Shown here: positions 27,094 through 36,191 of the stretch, in pieces
Layout of the letters: the number at the start of each line of letters is the position of its first letter
Position numbering within the stretch: the stretch's first letter is position 1
NCBI RefSeq assembly: GCF_000359605.1
Contig: NZ_APML01000019.1
Coordinates: 62,001-126,000 of the forward strand
Origin: Gracilibacillus halophilus YIM-C55.5
GTDB lineage: Bacteria; Bacillota; Bacilli; Bacillales; Amphibacillaceae
Length of the DNA stretch: 64,000 nt
Direction: 5' to 3'
Notes under the pieces: model-generated
The model's input: only the letters and a program-made list of their open reading frames with translations
Databases searched by the model: none
Told to the model about the DNA's origin: nothing
Translations under genes and position numbers: made by a program

Positions 27094-27807
27094 TTACGAA
27101 GCATTCACCTCAAATTTATAACCAACACCCCACACGGTTACAATCATTGTTGCAGCATTAGCAGACACTTTATTTAATTTTTCTCGCAAACGCTTGACAT
27201 GTGTGTCAACAGTACGTAAATCACCGAAAAATTCATATTTCCATACTTCCTTTAACAGCTCTTCACGTTCAAAGACTTTGTCTGGAGATTTAGCCAAAAA
27301 AAGTAATAATTCATACTCTTTCGGCGTTAAACTTACTTCTTTATTTTCGGCTAAGACGCGGTGAGCATCATTATCAATCGTTAAATAAGGGAATTCTATC
27401 ATGTCTTTCGGTGTCTTGGAAGACTGTATGACATTTGTTGTTCTTCTTAATAAAGCTTTCACCCGTAAAACAACCTCTCTAGGGCTAAACGGTTTCACAA
27501 TGTAATCATCTGTACCTGCTTCAAAACCATGAATTCTACTAACTTCTTCACCTTTAGCTGTAAGCATCATGATCGGTGTGGCTTTTTTCACTCGGATGTC
27601 TCTACACACTTCCATGCCGTCTTTCCCTGGCATCATTAAATCAAGTAAAATGACATCATAATCGTCCTTTAGCCCCTTATGCAAGGCTTCATCACCATCT
27701 TGAGCCTCGTCAATTTCAAATCCTTCTCGCTCTAAATACATACGTAATAAACGACGAATACGTTCCTCATCATCAACAACTAATACTTTCTGTTCATCTG
27801 ATTCCAC
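27094..27807 (-). CDS. resD: Response regulator ResD
   Basis: An OmpR-family regulator which in B. subtilis activates resA, ctaA, fnr and nitrate-respiration genes when oxygen falls. The receiver domain has VDDE near residue 11, phosphoacceptor Asp56 in LLDLMMPG, and the TAKGEE and KPFSPRE segments. The winged-helix effector has LTPKEYELLLFLAKSPDKV and FGDLRTVDTHVKRLREKLN. GTG start with AAGGAGG. Very close to B. subtilis ResD by eye. The cognate sensor kinase resE is not downstream, as it is in B. subtilis; a DUF4430/ECF-S pair is there instead. Confidence 0.94.
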   Translation of the reverse strand: MESDEQKVLVVDDEERIRRLLRMYLEREGFEIDEAQDGDEALHKGLKDDYDVILLDLMMPGKDGMEVCRDIRVKKATPIMMLTAKGEEVSRIHGFEAGTDDYIVKPFSPREVVLRVKALLRRTTNVIQSSKTPKDMIEFPYLTIDNDAHRVLAENKEVSLTPKEYELLLFLAKSPDKVFEREELLKEVWKYEFFGDLRTVDTHVKRLREKLNKVSANAATMIVTVWGVGYKFEVNAS

Positions 27808-27844
27808 AGTCCAACCTCCTTACTTGCCATACTAAACAAGAAGC

Positions 27845-27868
27845 ACAAGTTATACTTGTACAACTTGT
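27845..27868. repeat. Nested palindrome between resC and resD
   Basis: ACAAGTT (27845-27851) and AACTTGT (27862-27868) form an inverted repeat around a self-complementary TTGTACAA. It lies 37 bases upstream of the resD start. It could be an operator or an RNA hairpin; there is no T run, so it is unlikely to be a terminator. Confidence 0.5.
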
Positions 27869-27898
27869 TACTACCCAGATTATACGTGATTTAATGTT

Positions 27899-29089
27899 TT
27901 ACGCATAGGAATGTAATCCTGCTAACACTAAATTCACAACGATGAGATTAAACATAATAATCCCAAATCCGATGACAGCAAGCCACGCTGATTTTTCGCC
28001 ATGCCAACCTCTTGATAATCGTAAGTGGAGAAAAATAGCATAAAAGAAAAATGTAATCAACGCCCAAACTTCTTTAGGGTCCCAACCCCAATAGCGATCC
28101 CATGCTTGCTGTGCCCAAATAGAAGCAAAGATTAGTCCACCTAATGTAAACACTGGAAAACCGATAGCCACCGCTCGGTAACATACTTCATCTATCAATT
28201 CTGAGTTTGCTTTTTTCAACAATGGTTGAATCACAGCAGCTATTCTTTTCCTTACTATTAATCGTACCAGCACATACAACGCAAAACCGATGATAAGAGA
28301 CCAGACTAACGTATTTAATTTCCGTGGTGCCTCGGCTCCTTGTATCCATGTCGGTGTATCCAACCAAGCATCCATGCGATTCTCGGTAACGAGTTCAGCA
28401 TCTTGCGGTCCAAAAATGGCAGGTAAATGATAATCAAGTGATAATTCTTCACCATTTTCTTCATATGTAAAAGTTGCATTATAATTAGCTGCTTCAAATC
28501 CACTTGTTATTACGACGAAACCTACCGTAGCAAAAATCGTGTACATAATGACTTCTAACCACTTTGTCTTTTTTGTTGGTATGGTTTGATCAATTTCACG
28601 AATTAAATAAATCAAGCCAGCTATAAAACTAATGGCTAATATCGCTTGTCCTAGTCCCACCGTAGTAACATGAATATAAAGCCAGTGACTTTGTAAGGAT
28701 GGTAATAGTGGTGATATTTCTGTCTGAAACATACTCGCATAAGCAATAAGTAATAAAGCAATAGGCAATGTGAATAAGCCCAATAAATAAATGCGATAAA
28801 TTGAAAAGAGAATAAGAAATGCAAAAACAAGCATCATACCAAAAAATGTCACAAATTCAAACAGATTACCTACAGGTGCATTTCCGCTTGCTATCCATCT
28901 CGTAACAAAATATCCTACGTGAGCTAATAATCCGATCACCGTCGTAAAAATCGCTAGCTTATGGACAAAACCAACATTTTCTCTCTTTTGTTTATCTTTT
29001 ATTGTTGCTGCAAAAAATACAGTACCTATTAAATAAATGATAAATGCACTATATAACAATGTATTGCTCAATGTGGCTACGTCAATCAT
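27899..29089 (-). CDS. resC: Cytochrome c biogenesis protein ResC (CcsA family)
   Basis: With ResB, delivers and ligates haem to apocytochromes c outside the membrane (system II). It has several transmembrane segments and the CcsA signature [20 protein letters not shown] (tryptophan-rich WWD domain), with conserved His nearby (LHLR and the YIHVTTV segment). The 396 residues are full length. ATG with AAGGAGG. It follows resB by 59 bases, with a strong hairpin in the gap. Confidence 0.95.
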   Translation of the reverse strand: MIDVATLSNTLLYSAFIIYLIGTVFFAATIKDKQKRENVGFVHKLAIFTTVIGLLAHVGYFVTRWIASGNAPVGNLFEFVTFFGMMLVFAFLILFSIYRIYLLGLFTLPIALLLIAYASMFQTEISPLLPSLQSHWLYIHVTTVGLGQAILAISFIAGLIYLIREIDQTIPTKKTKWLEVIMYTIFATVGFVVITSGFEAANYNATFTYEENGEELSLDYHLPAIFGPQDAELVTENRMDAWLDTPTWIQGAEAPRKLNTLVWSLIIGFALYVLVRLIVRKRIAAVIQPLLKKANSELIDEVCYRAVAIGFPVFTLGGLIFASIWAQQAWDRYWGWDPKEVWALITFFFYAIFLHLRLSRGWHGEKSAWLAVIGFGIIMFNLIVVNLVLAGLHSYA

Positions 29090-29113
29090 TTGTCATCCTC
29101 CTTATGCAAAAGG

Positions 29114-29148
29114 ACAGAGATTATGATGCTTGACATCATAGTCTCTGT
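29114..29148 (-). promoter_or_regulatory. Intercistronic hairpin between resB and resC
   Basis: Two 15-base arms (29114-29128 and 29134-29148) pair with a single mismatch around a 5-base loop, starting directly after the resB stop. On the minus strand it is followed by CCTTTTG, a weak T run. It could partly terminate or protect mRNA ends and so set the resB:resC ratio. Confidence 0.65.
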
Positions 29149-30777
29149 TTACTGATTATCTTCTTTTTCCTCTTCTTGATCTACAATCATTGAGAAATTT
29201 GTATGGTCGATTGATTTCTCAAATTCTTTTCTCAATCCAAACCAATTCTTATTGGTATGCGCTGCAACAAGTAATCGGTTATCATCAGGATGAATCCATA
29301 TACGACGATGATGCCAATACATCCCTTGTACAACACCGATCATAAATATGATTGCACCTAATCCGACGATCGGCAATGTATAATCCTTCTTGACAGATAA
29401 ACCTGTTACGTTCCGCACTTCAAAATCTGCTAAGCTCAATTTATATTGGTTTTCATTCGTAGGGTCGATATTACGACCAATGGATAAAAAGCTTACTTCA
29501 GGCTCTTCACTATCTGGTGGGTAAACCAAAAAGACAAACCCTGGGTTCCTTGGATAATTGGATACTGATTCCGGTTCACCATCAACGATTTCATATTCAG
29601 GGAAATATTCATCCAAAAGAATTTCAAAACCATTGTCAAAGGTATAACGTTTCTTTGGTTCGGTTAGATCTACGGTAAATGATCCGATGCTTTCCTCTGA
29701 TTGATCGTCCTTTTTATGTAAATTGAACGACATACTTTGAAACTCATTTAACTGGTAACTATTTTGATAGAGAGTAAGTCCATTGATTGACATTGGTTCA
29801 TTTAAAACAATCTTACCTTTTTTTACTTTTTTTAGCTCTGGATCTGCCCCCGTTACCATCGATGTATCACGATAAATCACAGCATCGGTTTGAAAATGTT
29901 TCGGTATAGGTTGATTAACATTTTCCAAAGATTCTTCATACTTGGCATCTTCTTCGCTCTCGCCATAAAATTCGACGGTAAAATTATTATTTTCTAAATA
30001 ATATTCTTGGTTGGTATGAGGAATAACAGCTGTCTCTCCTTCGCGAACCCACAACATATCATCAACATGCATAAAAGGCAAAAAACGAAGTAGTGTACCA
30101 ATTAAAAAGATAATTAAACCAGTATGATTAACATACGGCCCCCATCTTGAAAACCTACCCTTTTCAGCTAAAATATGCCCGTTATCTTCTCTAATTCGAT
30201 AACGACGTTTTTTTAAGTTTTGAACAAAAGTTTTCTTGTCTTGATTAGATACATTCTCATATTCTCTGAATAATTTTTGTCTTGTTAAAAACTTTTGATG
30301 CCGTTTTACTTTTTGATATTTTAAAGCTTTATACAGCGGTATGCCTCTATCCAAACTAACGATAAAAATCGAAATACCGATCATACCGATGATTAGCATA
30401 TACCACCAAGAACTATATAACTCATGGAACCCAAGCTGATAATAAATCTGTCCCGAGATACCGTATTGATCACGGTAGTGTTCTAATGGCTCTACTGTAG
30501 CTGGTATGTACATCTCTTGCGGGTAAATCGTCCCAATAGCTGAAGCAATTAAAGCAATGGCAATTAAAGTGACACCAACTTTGATTGAAGAGAAAAAATT
30601 CCAAACCTTATCGACAATGGAACGATTTCTCGTTTTCGAACGTATCGCAGTACCATCATAGCGCATATTTAATAATTTTGTAGACTGTTCATGATCTAGC
30701 GGTTTCCCACAAGAAGAGCAAATGGTTGTACCCTCTTTATTATGTTGACCGCAAGCATTACAAATATAATCTGACAT
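29149..30777 (-). CDS. resB: Cytochrome c biogenesis protein ResB
   Basis: Partner of ResC in system II cytochrome c maturation, thought to handle haem on the outer face. An N-terminal zinc-ribbon (CNACG and CSSCG) precedes three transmembrane segments at about residues 73-95, 128-150 and 217-235, a large external domain and a last transmembrane segment near residues 477-500. The 542 residues equal the B. subtilis length. The start is 2 bases after the resA stop. Confidence 0.95.
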   Translation of the reverse strand: MSDYICNACGQHNKEGTTICSSCGKPLDHEQSTKLLNMRYDGTAIRSKTRNRSIVDKVWNFFSSIKVGVTLIAIALIASAIGTIYPQEMYIPATVEPLEHYRDQYGISGQIYYQLGFHELYSSWWYMLIIGMIGISIFIVSLDRGIPLYKALKYQKVKRHQKFLTRQKLFREYENVSNQDKKTFVQNLKKRRYRIREDNGHILAEKGRFSRWGPYVNHTGLIIFLIGTLLRFLPFMHVDDMLWVREGETAVIPHTNQEYYLENNNFTVEFYGESEEDAKYEESLENVNQPIPKHFQTDAVIYRDTSMVTGADPELKKVKKGKIVLNEPMSINGLTLYQNSYQLNEFQSMSFNLHKKDDQSEESIGSFTVDLTEPKKRYTFDNGFEILLDEYFPEYEIVDGEPESVSNYPRNPGFVFLVYPPDSEEPEVSFLSIGRNIDPTNENQYKLSLADFEVRNVTGLSVKKDYTLPIVGLGAIIFMIGVVQGMYWHHRRIWIHPDDNRLLVAAHTNKNWFGLRKEFEKSIDHTNFSMIVDQEEEKEDNQ

Positions 30778-30779
30778 AA

Positions 30780-31379
30780 CTATCCCTCGTTACCATCATT
30801 TTGTGATTGTTGACTCGGTTCGATCTGTTGAAAATATCCCTCAAGTTTTTCTAATGACAATGGCCCTAGAACTCGTTCAACGATTTGTCCGTCCTCATCA
30901 ATAAATAAAGAAGCTGGCAAAGGCTTAATACCATATGCATCCATCACTTCACCGTTTTTATCATGTAAAATAGGGAACGTTAGTCCATATTCGCTCACAA
31001 AGTTATTCACGACAAATTCAGTAGAATCCACACTTACCGCAAGAATCTCGATGCCTCTGTCTTGATATTCTTCATATAATGATTGCATATACGGCATTTC
31101 TTTCTTACAAGGCTTACAATAAGTTGCCCAGAAGTTTACCATGACTCCTTTGCCTCGTAGTTCTTCAAGTTGGATGCTATCTTGATTACCATTCAACAAA
31201 TTCAGTTGGAAATTTGGAGCGTGGTCTCCATCTTTTACCGCTGCTTGTTCTTCCGTTAAGCTAGCAATCACCGCAAATAAAGTAGCGCCAAAGAGAACAA
31301 CGAGTATCGCCGAACGAATTAGCATGCGTTTTTGTTTTTTTCGCCGTTTTTGTTGTGTTGCTTGTTCAACCTTTTGCAC
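30780..31379 (-). CDS. resA: Thiol-disulfide oxidoreductase ResA
   Basis: A membrane-anchored, outward-facing thioredoxin-fold protein that reduces the CxxCH cysteines of apocytochrome c before haem attachment. It has a basic N-terminus, a transmembrane anchor (about residues 19-40), then the thioredoxin core with FWATYCKPCKKEMPY. The active site is Cys-Lys-Pro-Cys, where B. subtilis ResA has Cys-Glu-Pro-Cys. GTG at 31377-31379 is chosen for spacing (AAGGAG eight bases upstream); a GTG three codons earlier abuts the ribosome site. First gene of resABC(D). Confidence 0.93.
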   Translation of the reverse strand: MQKVEQATQQKRRKKQKRMLIRSAILVVLFGATLFAVIASLTEEQAAVKDGDHAPNFQLNLLNGNQDSIQLEELRGKGVMVNFWATYCKPCKKEMPYMQSLYEEYQDRGIEILAVSVDSTEFVVNNFVSEYGLTFPILHDKNGEVMDAYGIKPLPASLFIDEDGQIVERVLGPLSLEKLEGYFQQIEPSQQSQNDGNEG

Positions 31380-31438
31380 AATGTTCACTCCTTACAGCCA
31401 TTGTACCACCATCAACAGATTCGAATTGTGACAGTTAT

Positions 31439-32167
31439 TTAACAATTTTCATTGGCAAGTACCTTTAACTGCTTGATTTCATGTGGTGTCAATGGTCGAT
31501 AATCTCCTGGTTGTAGTTGCTCTGTTGTTAAAAATCCGTATTTTTCTCTTTTTAATTTATCAACAGGTGTCTGTATTGCTTCAAACATTCGTCGTAATTG
31601 TCTATTTTTCCCTTGGTGTAGAATCACTTTCAAAATAGCTGTTTGCTTTTTTGGATCTGTAGACATAATTTTTACGTGCTTCGCTTTCAGTCGTTCACCT
31701 TCTGATTGAATACCTTGATAAAAAGATTGCAGATCGGCTTTTGACGGAATACCTTTCGTTTTCACAATATACTCTTTATCAATTTGATATTTAGGATGCA
31801 TTAATTGATGAGCAAATTCTCCATCATTTGTCAGTAATAAAATACCTGACGTATCATAATCGAGTCTCCCAATTGGATAAATTCTTTGTTTAACTTCATC
31901 AAAATAGTCTATTACTGTCTTTCGTCCCTTGTCATCAGAAATACTTGATATGACGCCTCTAGGTTTATGTAACACATAATAAACGGGCTGTTCCTTTTCA
32001 ATCGGAACATCATGAACTTTCACTTCATCAAATGAAGTTACTTTGGTACCTAATTCGCGCACAACTTTTCCATTTACTTTTACGTTCCCTGCTTCGATTA
32101 ACTTTTCTGCTTTACGTCGTGAGGTAATGCCACTATTGGCGATCACTTTTTGCAATCGTTCACTCAT
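31439..32167 (-). CDS. rluB: 23S rRNA pseudouridine synthase RluB
   Basis: Makes pseudouridine in helix 80 of 23S rRNA. An N-terminal S4 RNA-binding domain (RLQKVIANSGITSRRKAEKL) is followed by the RsuA/RluB catalytic domain with IGRLDYDTSGILLLTNDG, which holds the catalytic Asp, and KEYIVKTKG and GKNRQLRRMFE. The 242 residues are normal length. It stands between spmB and resA as in B. subtilis. Confidence 0.95.
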   Translation of the reverse strand: MSERLQKVIANSGITSRRKAEKLIEAGNVKVNGKVVRELGTKVTSFDEVKVHDVPIEKEQPVYYVLHKPRGVISSISDDKGRKTVIDYFDEVKQRIYPIGRLDYDTSGILLLTNDGEFAHQLMHPKYQIDKEYIVKTKGIPSKADLQSFYQGIQSEGERLKAKHVKIMSTDPKKQTAILKVILHQGKNRQLRRMFEAIQTPVDKLKREKYGFLTTEQLQPGDYRPLTPHEIKQLKVLANENC

Positions 32168-32206
32168 CTTTTAGTCACTCTTTCCTTTTAATTGGTCAAA
32201 TAACAA

Positions 32207-32230
32207 GCGTTAACGTATATACGCTAACGC
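32207..32230 (-). terminator. Possible terminator between spmB and rluB
   Basis: Nine-base arms GCGTTAGCG and CGTTAACGC on the minus strand pair with one G-U around a 6-base AT loop, 3 bases after the spmB stop. The following TTGTTATTT is a weak T tract. Confidence 0.5.
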
Positions 32231-32232
32231 CA

Positions 32233-32766
32233 TCACAAAAAAATCCAAGTTACAATGATAACTGATACTATTATACCAATAAAATCAGCGATTAGTCCAA
32301 CTTTAAGTGCCTCGCCCATTTTCTTTATACCAACCGCGCCGAAATAAACGGTTAATATATATAACGTCGTATCCGTACTCCCTTGCATAGTAGAAGCTAG
32401 TCTACCCAAAAATGAATCCGGTCCATATGTTTGTATCATTTCAGTTGTCACACTTAATGCCGCTGTTCCTGAAATCGGTCGAATGATCGCCAGTGGCGCA
32501 ATCTCTGCTGGAAACCCTACGGCAGTCAAAACTGGACTGATCAATTGAATCAATGCATCTAACGCACCAGAACTACGTAGAATAGCGATTGCTACCATCA
32601 TCCCTAATAAAAAAGGAAGCAAAGAAATCGCCAAATGCAAGCCTTCTTTCCCTCCTTCAACAAATACTTCATATGCAGGTACTTTTTTTATAGTGGCTAT
32701 CAGTAGAATAAATAAAATCATACAGGGAACCAACCAAATGCTGACCACTGTCATCCATTGGATCAA
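32233..32766 (-). CDS. spmB: Spore maturation protein B
   Basis: A membrane protein needed with SpmA and DacB for normal spore core dehydration. It belongs to the nucleoside-recognition (Gate) family. Visible are EGGKEGLHLAISLLPFLLGM and IRPISGTAALSVTTEM with DSFLGRLASTMQGSTDTTLY, the family signature. 177 residues with several transmembrane helices. Start TTG at 32764-32766 with GAGAGG upstream; it overlaps the spmA stop by 4 bases. Confidence 0.95.
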   Translation of the reverse strand: MIQWMTVVSIWLVPCMILFILLIATIKKVPAYEVFVEGGKEGLHLAISLLPFLLGMMVAIAILRSSGALDALIQLISPVLTAVGFPAEIAPLAIIRPISGTAALSVTTEMIQTYGPDSFLGRLASTMQGSTDTTLYILTVYFGAVGIKKMGEALKVGLIADFIGIIVSVIIVTWIFL

Positions 32767-33350
32767 GTGGATCGCCTCTCCCTTCTTTTACGTAACATTC
32801 GATCAATAACAATCGCAGCTACGGTTGTGATGGTTGTTGCCAATATGGTTGTACTCACTGTTTCTGTAGGAGCAAGTGAGCCATATTCCATTCGAATCCC
32901 GATAACCGTCGTCGGTACAATGGTAATACTTGAGGTGTTAATGACGAGAAATGTAATCATCGAGTTACTTGCTCGATCTGATTGATTGAGTTTTTTCATC
33001 TCTTCCATTGCTTTGATCCCCATTGGTGTAGCTGCATTCCCAAGGCCAAATAAATTAGCACTGAAATTCGCGAGTATATAACCTAGAGCAGGGTGATTCT
33101 CTGGTATTTCAGGAAATAATCGCTGGACAATCGGTCGAAACATTCGTGCTAATCCACGTAGAATACCTGCTCTTTCTGCAACACGCATCATTCCAACCCA
33201 AAAAATGAGTATACTAGCTAGTCCAATCACAAGTGTCACTGCTTCGTCAGCACTTTCAAATAATGCTTGATTGACATCTTCCATCGTGCCGTTTATCATC
33301 GCATAAACGATACCGATAATCGCCATAACTGCCCATATCCGATTAATCAT
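32763..33350 (-). CDS. spmA: Spore maturation protein A
   Basis: Partner of SpmB, same Gate-type fold. Visible are LVIGLASILIFWVGMMRVAERAGILRGL and the FSANLFGLGNAATPMGIKAMEEM signature, in a protein with about five hydrophobic helices. The ATG at 33348-33350 gives 195 residues, close to B. subtilis; the frame runs 15 bases further upstream into dacB. The dacB-spmA-spmB order and tight overlaps indicate one sigma-E-type operon in B. subtilis; no promoter was checked here. Confidence 0.93.
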   Translation of the reverse strand: MINRIWAVMAIIGIVYAMINGTMEDVNQALFESADEAVTLVIGLASILIFWVGMMRVAERAGILRGLARMFRPIVQRLFPEIPENHPALGYILANFSANLFGLGNAATPMGIKAMEEMKKLNQSDRASNSMITFLVINTSSITIVPTTVIGIRMEYGSLAPTETVSTTILATTITTVAAIVIDRMLRKRRERRST

Positions 33351-34452
33351 TGATATCACCAACAAACCGATTCAACTGTTGGACAAATTGCGACCAATAT
33401 GATCTATGTTGCTGTTTTGGCTCACTTGTTGAGGAGACTCCATAGATCGCTACTTCATCTATGATTTGATCATCAAGCAAAAACAGTTTTTTCCCCACCC
33501 GATCAAACGATTGATTGCCCCTATCTGTGGAAAAAAAAGTTTTTATCGATACATTATTTTTTTCATCGTCTGTTAACGGATAATAGACCTCTTCTTTGAT
33601 TGCACCCTGTTTGATTTGGTTACCGAGATTGAACGTATACACCCCATCTTCTTGAATTAGTGTCGATTCATAGTGGTCAAATCCCCATTCAAATAAAGAT
33701 ATATGATCTTGCCAGTCATCAGGTGCATTTAGTGTCACAGCAATCAATCGTTGTCCATCTTTCTCGGCTGTACTAACTAACGTACGACCAGCAGCCTTCG
33801 TAAATCCTGTTTTCCCACCAGTACTATTTTCATATAGAGAAGTTAACAATTTATTTTTATTTCTCCAAGCAAAGTCTCGATGGCTTGCTTGATATGATTT
33901 GGTAGCAAAAATGGTCCGAAAAGCTTCATTATTCATTGCATATTTTGTTAATAGAGCCATGTCATAAGCGGTTGAAAAATGCCTATCTGCATCTAAGCCA
34001 TGCGGATTGTCAAAATGGGTATGATTCATACCGATCCATTCAGCTTTTTGATTCATTAAATGAACAAATCCTTCTTGACTACCAGCTACTTGTTCACTGA
34101 TAGCTACAGCTGCATCATTTCCAGATCGTAACATGAGGCCATATAGTAAATCTTCTAAGGTCATTTGATCATTTTTTTCTAAATAGATGGAGGACCCTTC
34201 TACTCCAATCGCTTGATCACTAATATCAACTTGCTCTTCCATATCTCCATGCTCTATCGCAACAATCGCTGTCATAATTTTTGTAATACTAGCAATCAGA
34301 GCCTCTGTATCTGAATCTTTTTCAAACAAGACACGTCCTGATGTTTGATCCATTAAAATCGCACGCTCTGCCGAAACATCTATTTCTGCTTGAATCTGCA
34401 CAGGTAAAATAAGAAAGAACAAAATTAGGATGGATATTATTCGTATACGCAA
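33343..34452 (-). CDS. dacB: D-alanyl-D-alanine carboxypeptidase DacB (PBP5*)
   Basis: A sporulation-specific penicillin-binding protein that trims cross-links of cortex peptidoglycan. The signal peptide covers about residues 1-22. The active-site triad of motifs is SITK (residues 55-58), SGN (110-112) and KTG (214-216). The 369 residues are full length, and the C-terminal domain ends with a hydrophobic/amphipathic tail. A related carboxypeptidase, dacF, is at 43333-44550. Operon head of dacB-spmA-spmB. Confidence 0.93.
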   Translation of the reverse strand: MRIRIISILILFFLILPVQIQAEIDVSAERAILMDQTSGRVLFEKDSDTEALIASITKIMTAIVAIEHGDMEEQVDISDQAIGVEGSSIYLEKNDQMTLEDLLYGLMLRSGNDAAVAISEQVAGSQEGFVHLMNQKAEWIGMNHTHFDNPHGLDADRHFSTAYDMALLTKYAMNNEAFRTIFATKSYQASHRDFAWRNKNKLLTSLYENSTGGKTGFTKAAGRTLVSTAEKDGQRLIAVTLNAPDDWQDHISLFEWGFDHYESTLIQEDGVYTFNLGNQIKQGAIKEEVYYPLTDDEKNNVSIKTFFSTDRGNQSFDRVGKKLFLLDDQIIDEVAIYGVSSTSEPKQQHRSYWSQFVQQLNRFVGDIND

Positions 34453-34528
34453 AGCTTCACCTCATCTCATCACACATCTTTGTACAATTGTATGCAGATA
34501 AGACAAGCATATGCGTTAGTTATATAAG

Positions 34529-34552
34529 AAAAACCGAGCTTATCACGCCCGG
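34529..34552 (-). terminator. Terminator of scpAB
   Basis: A 6-bp stem CCGGGC/GCTCGG (one G-U) with a 7-base loop is followed by five T on the minus strand, about 80 bases after the scpB stop. Confidence 0.65.
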
Positions 34553-34632
34553 TCGAGTGAAGTCACGTATTCTTACAAATTGTCTTACTCGTTTCACTTT
34601 TTTCTATTTCAAAAATGATAGGTAAGCTTTCT

Positions 34633-35208
34633 TTATTGATTCATATCTTGAAATCGTTCAAAAAACAAATCTGCTTCTTGCTCTACATCCATTTCATGAA
34701 AATCTTCAGGTAATGGCGGAAGATCTTCAAGTGATTTCAATCCGAAATACGTGAGAAAGTCAATCGTTGTACCAAATAAGATGGGACGTCCTACCCCTTC
34801 TCGCCTTCCGACTTCTTCAATTAAAGCACGTGTTATGAGCGTCTGTATCGGTCGATCACTTTTCACTCCGCGAATTTGTTCAATTTCTGTACGGGTGATG
34901 GGTTGTAAATAAGCAATAATCGCTAACGATTCCAATGCTGCCTGAGATAACTTAGATGTTGTCTTGGTTTCGACTAATTTTTGAAAGTATTCACCATGTT
35001 CAGGTTTCGTTGTCAAAAATAGATTCCCTTTTGACTCCACTAACATCATACCTCGATTTGTGTTTTCATAATCGAACTTTAATTCGTCAATTACATGCTC
35101 AGCCATGGCTTGATCTAAATCTAACACGTTTCGGATTTCTTTTTTATCGATGCCTTCATCACCAGCTGCGAAAATCAAACCTTCTATGATTGCTTTTGCA
35201 TCATGCAT
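34633..35208 (-). CDS. scpB: Segregation and condensation protein B
   Basis: A winged-helix subunit of the SMC-ScpAB condensin that organises and segregates the chromosome. It shows IIEGLIFAAGDEGI, QAALESLAIIAYLQPITRTEIEQIRGV and GRPILFGTT, all family hallmarks. 191 residues. Overlaps scpA by 8 bases. Confidence 0.97.
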   Translation of the reverse strand: MHDAKAIIEGLIFAAGDEGIDKKEIRNVLDLDQAMAEHVIDELKFDYENTNRGMMLVESKGNLFLTTKPEHGEYFQKLVETKTTSKLSQAALESLAIIAYLQPITRTEIEQIRGVKSDRPIQTLITRALIEEVGRREGVGRPILFGTTIDFLTYFGLKSLEDLPPLPEDFHEMDVEQEADLFFERFQDMNQ

Positions 35209-35944
35209 ATTCTTGATCTACCTCCATCTGATAAACCATTAAATCATCAAAATGGTACGCTTGAATGCATTGTATTTTTCGTTGTTTCATCAATTCAAGT
35301 ATAGCTACAAATGTCGCCACCATGTAAGATCGAGTTGGTTGTGGAAACAACTGATAAAAACTGACCCCTTCTGGTTTTGCTAACACTTCATCCATGATGT
35401 CATCCATTCGTTGCTCAATCGGAATTTCCGTTCGTTGTACGGAAGTTTCTAAAGGGCGATTCCATTTTTTTCTTTCCATGATTCTGTTGATGGCATCTAA
35501 CATATCATAAATATTTGCCTCGTTTTCAGGCACTTTTGCTTGATTCGTATCTTCAAATGGAATCGGCGAACGTGTGTGCACTTGATTTTGTTCCAATTCT
35601 CTTTCTTTTAATTGGTGAGCCGCTTCCTTATATTTACGATATTCAATTAATCGACGCATCAGTTCTTCTCGCGGATCTTCTTCATACTCTTCTTCCCATT
35701 CAACTTCCTGATGGGGTAACAATAACTTACTTTTCATCTCTAATAGCGTCGCAGCCATCACTAAATATTCACTTGCGATATTTAATTCAAGTTGCTGCAT
35801 AGTATGTATGTATGCCATATATTGAGATGTGATTTCTGCCACAGGAATATCATAAATATCAATTTCATATTTATTAATTAAATGTAACAGTAGATCTAAT
35901 GGACCCTCAAACGTATCGAGTTTGACTTTATATGGTTCATTCAT
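35201..35944 (-). CDS. scpA: Segregation and condensation protein A
   Basis: The kleisin subunit bridging SMC heads. It starts YKVKLDTFEGPLDLLLHLIN, then DIPVAEITSQYMAYI and SEYLVMAATLLEMKSKLLLP, with an acidic middle region and a winged-helix C-terminus (FYQLFPQPTRSYMVATFVAI). 247 residues. Upstream of scpB; it is divergent from the YjcZ-type gene, with about 150 bases between. Confidence 0.97.
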   Translation of the reverse strand: MNEPYKVKLDTFEGPLDLLLHLINKYEIDIYDIPVAEITSQYMAYIHTMQQLELNIASEYLVMAATLLEMKSKLLLPHQEVEWEEEYEEDPREELMRRLIEYRKYKEAAHQLKERELEQNQVHTRSPIPFEDTNQAKVPENEANIYDMLDAINRIMERKKWNRPLETSVQRTEIPIEQRMDDIMDEVLAKPEGVSFYQLFPQPTRSYMVATFVAILELMKQRKIQCIQAYHFDDLMVYQMEVDQEYA

Positions 35945-36016
35945 TCATATAACCTCCACCATTTAGGTGCTCTTTATCTATTTTACTTTAGCATTGAAAT
36001 GAATACAATCGCCCAT

Positions 36017-36043
36017 ACGAAATCTTTATTGTTGCATATAGTA
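36017..36043 (+). promoter_or_regulatory. Sigma-K-like promoter of the YjcZ-type gene
   Basis: AC (36017-36018), 16 bases, CATATAGTA (36035-36043), fitting the late mother-cell pattern AC...CATANNNTA, about 50 bases upstream of the small gene. Confidence 0.5.
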
Positions 36044-36095
36044 ATCACGAATAATCATATTTCATGATTAAATCATTCATAGGAGGTACGTTCAA

Positions 36096-36182
36096 ATGGG
36101 TTATGAATACAGTGGCGGCGGTTTTGCTTTAATTGTGGTACTGTTTATCTTGTTAATTATCGTCGGTGCAGCTTGGTTATAA
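36096..36182 (+). CDS. YjcZ-family sporulation microprotein, 28 residues
   Basis: Translates to MGYEYSGGGFALIVVLFILL then IIVGAAWL and a stop. This is the glycine-plus-hydrophobic pattern of the YjcZ/SscA-type sporulation peptides widespread in Bacillaceae. AGGAGG lies eight bases upstream of the ATG. It is a single transmembrane helix, probably spore-associated. Monocistronic; a hairpin without T run (36192-36225) follows. Confidence 0.82.
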   Translation: MGYEYSGGGFALIVVLFILLIIVGAAWL

Positions 36183-36191
36183 GCACAATCT

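Noticed and set aside
31100-31140. ResA active site Cys-Lys-Pro-Cys as a defect
   Set aside because: Variation between the two cysteines is common in thioredoxin-fold proteins; both cysteines are present.
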